DNA of 64,000 bases from positions 18,359,574 through 18,423,573 of the forward strand of contig OZ025248.1 of the NCBI GenBank assembly GCA_964019135.1, read 5' to 3'. The notes beneath the pieces are model-generated. The model did no database searches, was not told where the DNA came from, and saw only the letters and a program-made list of their open reading frames with translations. Positions 60,101 through 64,000 of this stretch are shown here, piece by piece (within the stretch, counting starts at the first letter, position 1; each line of letters opens with the position of its first letter). The stretch is from Arenicola marina. Taxonomy: Eukaryota > Annelida > Polychaeta > Arenicolidae. Position numbers and translations under genes: made by a program.

Positions 60101-62095
60101 GGGTTGTGTCTAGGACTGCTGCCAGGTAGTGGGGTGTGTCTAGGACTGCTGTCAGGTAGTGGGGTGTGTCTAGGACTGCTGCCAGGTAGTGGGGTGTGTC
60201 TAGGACTGCTGTCAGGTAGTGGGGTGTGTCTAGGACTGCTGCCAGGTAGTGGGGTGTGTCTAGGACTGCTGCCAGGTAGTGGGGTGTGTCTAGGACTGCT
60301 GTCAGGTAGTGGGGTGTGTCTAGGACTGCTGCCAGGTATAGGGGTGTGTCTAGGACTGCTGCCAGGTAGTGGGGTGTGTATAGGACTGCTGGGTAGTGGG
60401 GTGTGTCTAGGACTGCTGCCAGGTAGTGGGGTGTGTCTAGGACTGCTGCCAGGTAGTGGGGTGTGTCTAGGACTGCTGCCAAGTAGTGGGGTGTGTCTAG
60501 GACTGCTGCCAGGTAGTGGGGTGTGTCTAGGACTGCTGCCAAGTAGTGGGGTGTGTCTAGGACTGCTGCCAGGTAGTGGGGTGTGTCTAGGACTGCTGCC
60601 AGGTAGTGGGGTGTGTCTAGGACTGCTGCCAAGTAGTGGGGTGTGTCTAGGACTGCTGCCAGGTAGTGGGGTGTGTCTAGGACTGCTGCCAAGTAGTGGG
60701 TTGTGTCTAGGACTGCTGGGTAGTGGGGTGTGTCTAGGACTGCTGCCAGGTAGTGGGGTGTGTCTAGGACTGCTGCCAGGTAGTGGGGTGTGTCTAGGAC
60801 TGCTGCACGGTAGTGGGGTGTGTCTAGGACTGCTGCCAGGTAGTGGGGTGTGTCTAGGACTGCTGCCAGGTAGTGGGGTGTGTCTAGGACTGCTGCACGG
60901 TAGTGGGTTGTGTCTAGGACTGCTGCCAGATAGTGGGGTGTGTCTAGGACTGCTGCCAAGTAGTGGGGTGTGTCTAGGACTGCTGCACGGTAGTGGGGTG
61001 TGTCTAGGACTGCTGCCAGGTAGTGGGGTGTGTCTAGGACTGCTGCCAGGTAGTGGGGTGTGTCTAGGACTGCTGCCAGGCAGGGGGTGTGTCTAGGACT
61101 GCTGCCAAGTAGTGGGGTGTGTCTAGGACTGCTGTCAGGTAGTGGGGTGTGTCTAGGACTGCTGCCAGGTAGTGGGGTGTGTCTAGGACTGCTGCCAGGT
61201 AGTGGGCAGGGTCTAGGACTGCTGCCAGGTAGTGGGCAGGGTCTAGGACTGCTGCCAGATAGTGGGGTGTGTCTAGGACTGCTGCTAGGTAGTGGGGTGT
61301 GTCTAGGACTGCTGCCAGATAGTGGGGTGTGTCTAGGACTGCTGCTAGGTAGTGGGGTGTGTCTAGGACTGCTGCCAGGTATAGGGGTGTGTCTAGGACT
61401 GCTGCCAAGTAGTGGGTTGTGTCTAGGACTGCTGGGTAGGGGTGTGTGTCTAGGACTGCTGCCAGATAGTGGGGTGTGTCTAGGACTGCTGCTAGGTAGT
61501 GGGGTGTGTCTAGGACTGCTGCCAGGTATAGGGGTGTGTCTAGGACTGCTGCCAAGTAGTGGGTTGTGTCTAGGACTGCTGGGTAGGGGTGTGTGTCTAG
61601 GACTGCTGCCAGTTAGTGGGTAGTGTCAAGGACTGCTGCCAGGTAGTGGGGTGTGTCTAGGACTGCTGCCAGGTATAGGGGTGTGTCTAGGACTGCTGGG
61701 TAGGGGTGTGTGTCTAGGACTGCTGCCAGGTAGTGGGTAGTGTCTAGGACTGCTGCACGGTAGTGGGGTGTGTCTAGGACTGCTGCCAGGTAGTGGGTTG
61801 TGTCTAGGACTGCTGCCAGGTAGTGGGGTGTGTCTAGGACTGCTGTCAGGTAGTGGGGTGTGTCTAGGACTGCTGCCAAGTAGTGGGGTGTGTCTAGGAC
61901 TGCTGGGTAGGGGGGTGTGTCTAGGACTGCTGCCAAGTAGTGGGCAGTGTCTAGGACTGCTGCCAGTTAGTGGGGTGTGTCTAGGACTGCTGGGTAGAGG
62001 GTGTGTCTACGAATGCTGCCAGGGAGTGGGGTGTGTTAAAGACTGCTGCCAGGTAGTGGGGGGTGTCTAGGACAGCTGGTTAGGGGGTGTGTCTA
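54171..62095 (+). repeat. 30-bp minisatellite, about 260-270 units
   Basis: The 30-bp unit reads GGACTGCTGCCAGGTAGTGG then GGTGTGTCTA. Shorter forms of 29 bp (CCAGGCAGGGGGTG) and 27 bp (CTGGGTAGGGGGGTG) recur and shift the reading frame, so the GLLPGSGVCL frame is repeatedly broken. The other two plus frames hit TAG in each unit, and on the minus strand LDTPHYLAAV stays open. Higher-order blocks are clear. A block of several units ending in the 27- and 29-bp forms recurs with equal translations at 56163, 56750, 58958 and 59164, and a block with the deletion form GCAGTGTCTAGGATGCTG recurs at 54924, 55223 and 56458. Read as noncoding. Confidence 0.96.
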
Positions 62096-63967
62096 GTCCC
62101 GCCGTTGCACCCCAGTACTGCTCCTTCGTGCTTCGTGCTTCATTAGTGACGAGGCGGTGCGACCGGTTTCCCCAGGCAGATTCCGTATGGACCGTGGTGA
62201 AAAACAAGTTTTCTCTGAAGAATGAAATGAAATATCGGTACTGATTTTGTGCGCATTTAGGATTTCTATTCGGCCTGGATTGATGTAAGTAGGCACGCAC
62301 TAAGCAGAGATTTTACAAGATTTTATTAAATTTGAATGCTTATTATACGGACGTAGATACGGACGACCATTTTGTAGTTCAATGAACGCGTGGGACACAG
62401 AGAGAAGCAAGGGTTATAAAGTGTTTCGAGTGACAGGATTGTTATCGTCATTAATTAATTAGACACAAACAGGAAAAGACTGCGGCATACATTTCTTAAT
62501 CTGAATTAATGAGATATAGTGGGTTATGCGGTTGGCAAATCCGTTGCCTTCAAAACTTGTTTACGGGCTGCCAAGTGCTGACCCAGAAATTTAGTTTTTT
62601 TAATCTGCGATAACGACAACATCTATCATAGTTTAAACATCAAAAATCTCGATGAGGAAAAACAGGTCCGGATAATATAATTCCGGATTTTTTTCCAAAC
62701 CGGCTATCCGTGCATCCATATTCTATGTGTAAAACCCCCTACCCCCCTACCCCCTAGTCCTCCCCCCCCCCTCCCCCCTTACCCCCGCCTCTGGCTCCCG
62801 TCGGTCTCGTCACCTTCCTACTGCACCCACTTCTGCCGGGTGAACATTTCCATTAAATAAACGAAGGAAAGGAAAGGCATTGTTCATCCCACGCCGCGTC
62901 CGGGGTTCCTCCGCCGCTGCCAGACCATTGTGAATGACGGCCCATATTGTTATGTCTCATCATGCCATAGCCTAACAATACATAAATAACAATAAAAGAG
63001 AGATAATATGGAAGCATTCGTCGCTCCCGGTCTGACTCCGAGGGTCGATGCGAATAATATTGACAAAGGTCTATACCTCCTTTTCCTTGTTAGACGACCC
63101 TACAGCTAGCGTGTTGTGGTTCACAGATGGTGAACAATTAGCGGCTTACATTAAACCAAGGCCGACATGAGAACCGCTGAAGTGACGTCACAAAGCAGGA
63201 TAGAGGAGTCAGCAGAGTACTCTTCATTGTCGTTAGAGTTGCAGATGCGAGTCAACAAAACACCCATTTTTCACAACTGATACATGATAAACTGATACAT
63301 GATGACGCGTACCGCCAATCATTATTATCCAACATTATCAAGATCAAATTGTTGTTGGTTTCGGATTGAGACAAACAGATTCAACCAGTCATTCGAATAC
63401 GTTAAAAGGCATGCCGCATATAATTTTATATAAAAGTTAAAAAAGCAATTTACTTCTTACATTCAAAATCAAATATAAAAATCTTCAAGAAGTCAAGCCA
63501 TGTTGTGTGATGAAGTTCCATGACTACCAGATTCTAATTGGATTATTATTGGTGTGGAACAAAATCAAAGTAATCCATGACGACTACCATTTCACCAGTG
63601 TACTGTCAGATAGTATTGAGAGCGTCAAGAGAAAAGTACAAATGAGCCGATGATACCAATGCGATCGCCTGACGCTCTTCATATATTTATATCATCAGGA
63701 GATATTAGGACACGAACGTCCACCGGACGCTCACATATAGGATATGTTACGAATGTAATACTTAACGACGTGTCTTTTTGCTTTAGATGTGCGTTTCTAC
63801 TTCTATATCTATGTAATATTATCATTCCCATACCAAAATAGAAAACATGTTTGGACAATAACAGTTTCATCTCCAAATGCTCGTCAGATGCAGGTTTTAC
63901 GCTTCGTGGATGTCGCTCCCGGCGTTCAATTTAAAATAGTCATCGTATGGTGTTGACAACGTGCCAC
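62096..63967. other. Unique sequence, no gene seen
   Basis: Includes a C-rich tract at about 62724-62785 and a perfect CRE palindrome at 63183-63190. A 63-codon plus-strand open stretch near 63650 lacks supporting features. No exon, RNA gene or mobile element was recognised. Confidence 0.4.
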
Positions 63968-63968
63968 A

Positions 63969-64000
63969 AAAGTGAGGCAAAGTGAGGCAAAGTGAGGCCA
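63969..64000 (+). repeat. 10-bp repeat cut by the window end
   Basis: AAAGTGAGGC occurs three times in a row up to the last bases, so another tandem array may begin here. Its length cannot be seen. Confidence 0.6.

Overview
The window reads as animal nuclear DNA. There are no operons or dense ORFs, A+T-rich unique DNA alternates with very large minisatellites, and there are LINE and tRNA-derived SINE remnants and short dispersed repeats. A marine invertebrate fits best, partly because one LINE-like zinc-finger motif recalls marine invertebrate sequences, but I cannot fix a phylum. I recognise no complete conserved protein-coding gene.

About 40 of the 64 kb is tandem repeat, in eight unrelated main families: a 33/42-bp family (2.81-25.18 kb), a 42-bp family (29.83-31.09 kb), a 41-bp family (33.99-34.15 kb), a 39-bp family (38.52-40.60 kb), a 25-bp family (40.66-45.30 kb), a second 33-bp family (49.81-50.47 kb), a 9-bp family (53.46-53.96 kb) and a 30-bp family (54.17-62.10 kb). 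Their units contain few stop triplets, so they produce long open frames on both strands. I treat these frames as by-products of the repeat and have not called them as genes.

By region: 0-2.7 kb holds the best gene candidate, a 69-residue minus-strand ORF with a signal peptide and an upstream TATA box, then a 55-bp duplication and a dispersed repeat. 25.2-29.8 kb holds simple repeats split by transposon debris (a LINE-like zinc-finger ORF and a tRNA-SINE head) and one possible terminal exon. 31-38.5 kb is mostly unique, with a perfect 24-bp hairpin, a second copy of the dispersed repeat, a promoter-like CRE/CCAAT/X-box cluster and a MITE candidate. The sequence at 36.94-38.56 kb is duplicated at 45.68-48.73 kb, and the two copies flank the 39-bp and 25-bp arrays. 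The second copy carries an insertion of about 1.5 kb and still holds a single unexpanded 39-bp unit. 50-53.4 kb contains perfect CRE palindromes beside a CRE-half-site-rich array, a decayed LINE reverse transcriptase fragment and a 138-codon ORF of doubtful status.

The main story is repeat birth and growth: a visible single-copy seed, an inverted fragment of the largest family stitched between two other arrays, and multi-kilobase higher-order duplications inside the arrays. Everything here was judged by eye; no search or alignment was run.
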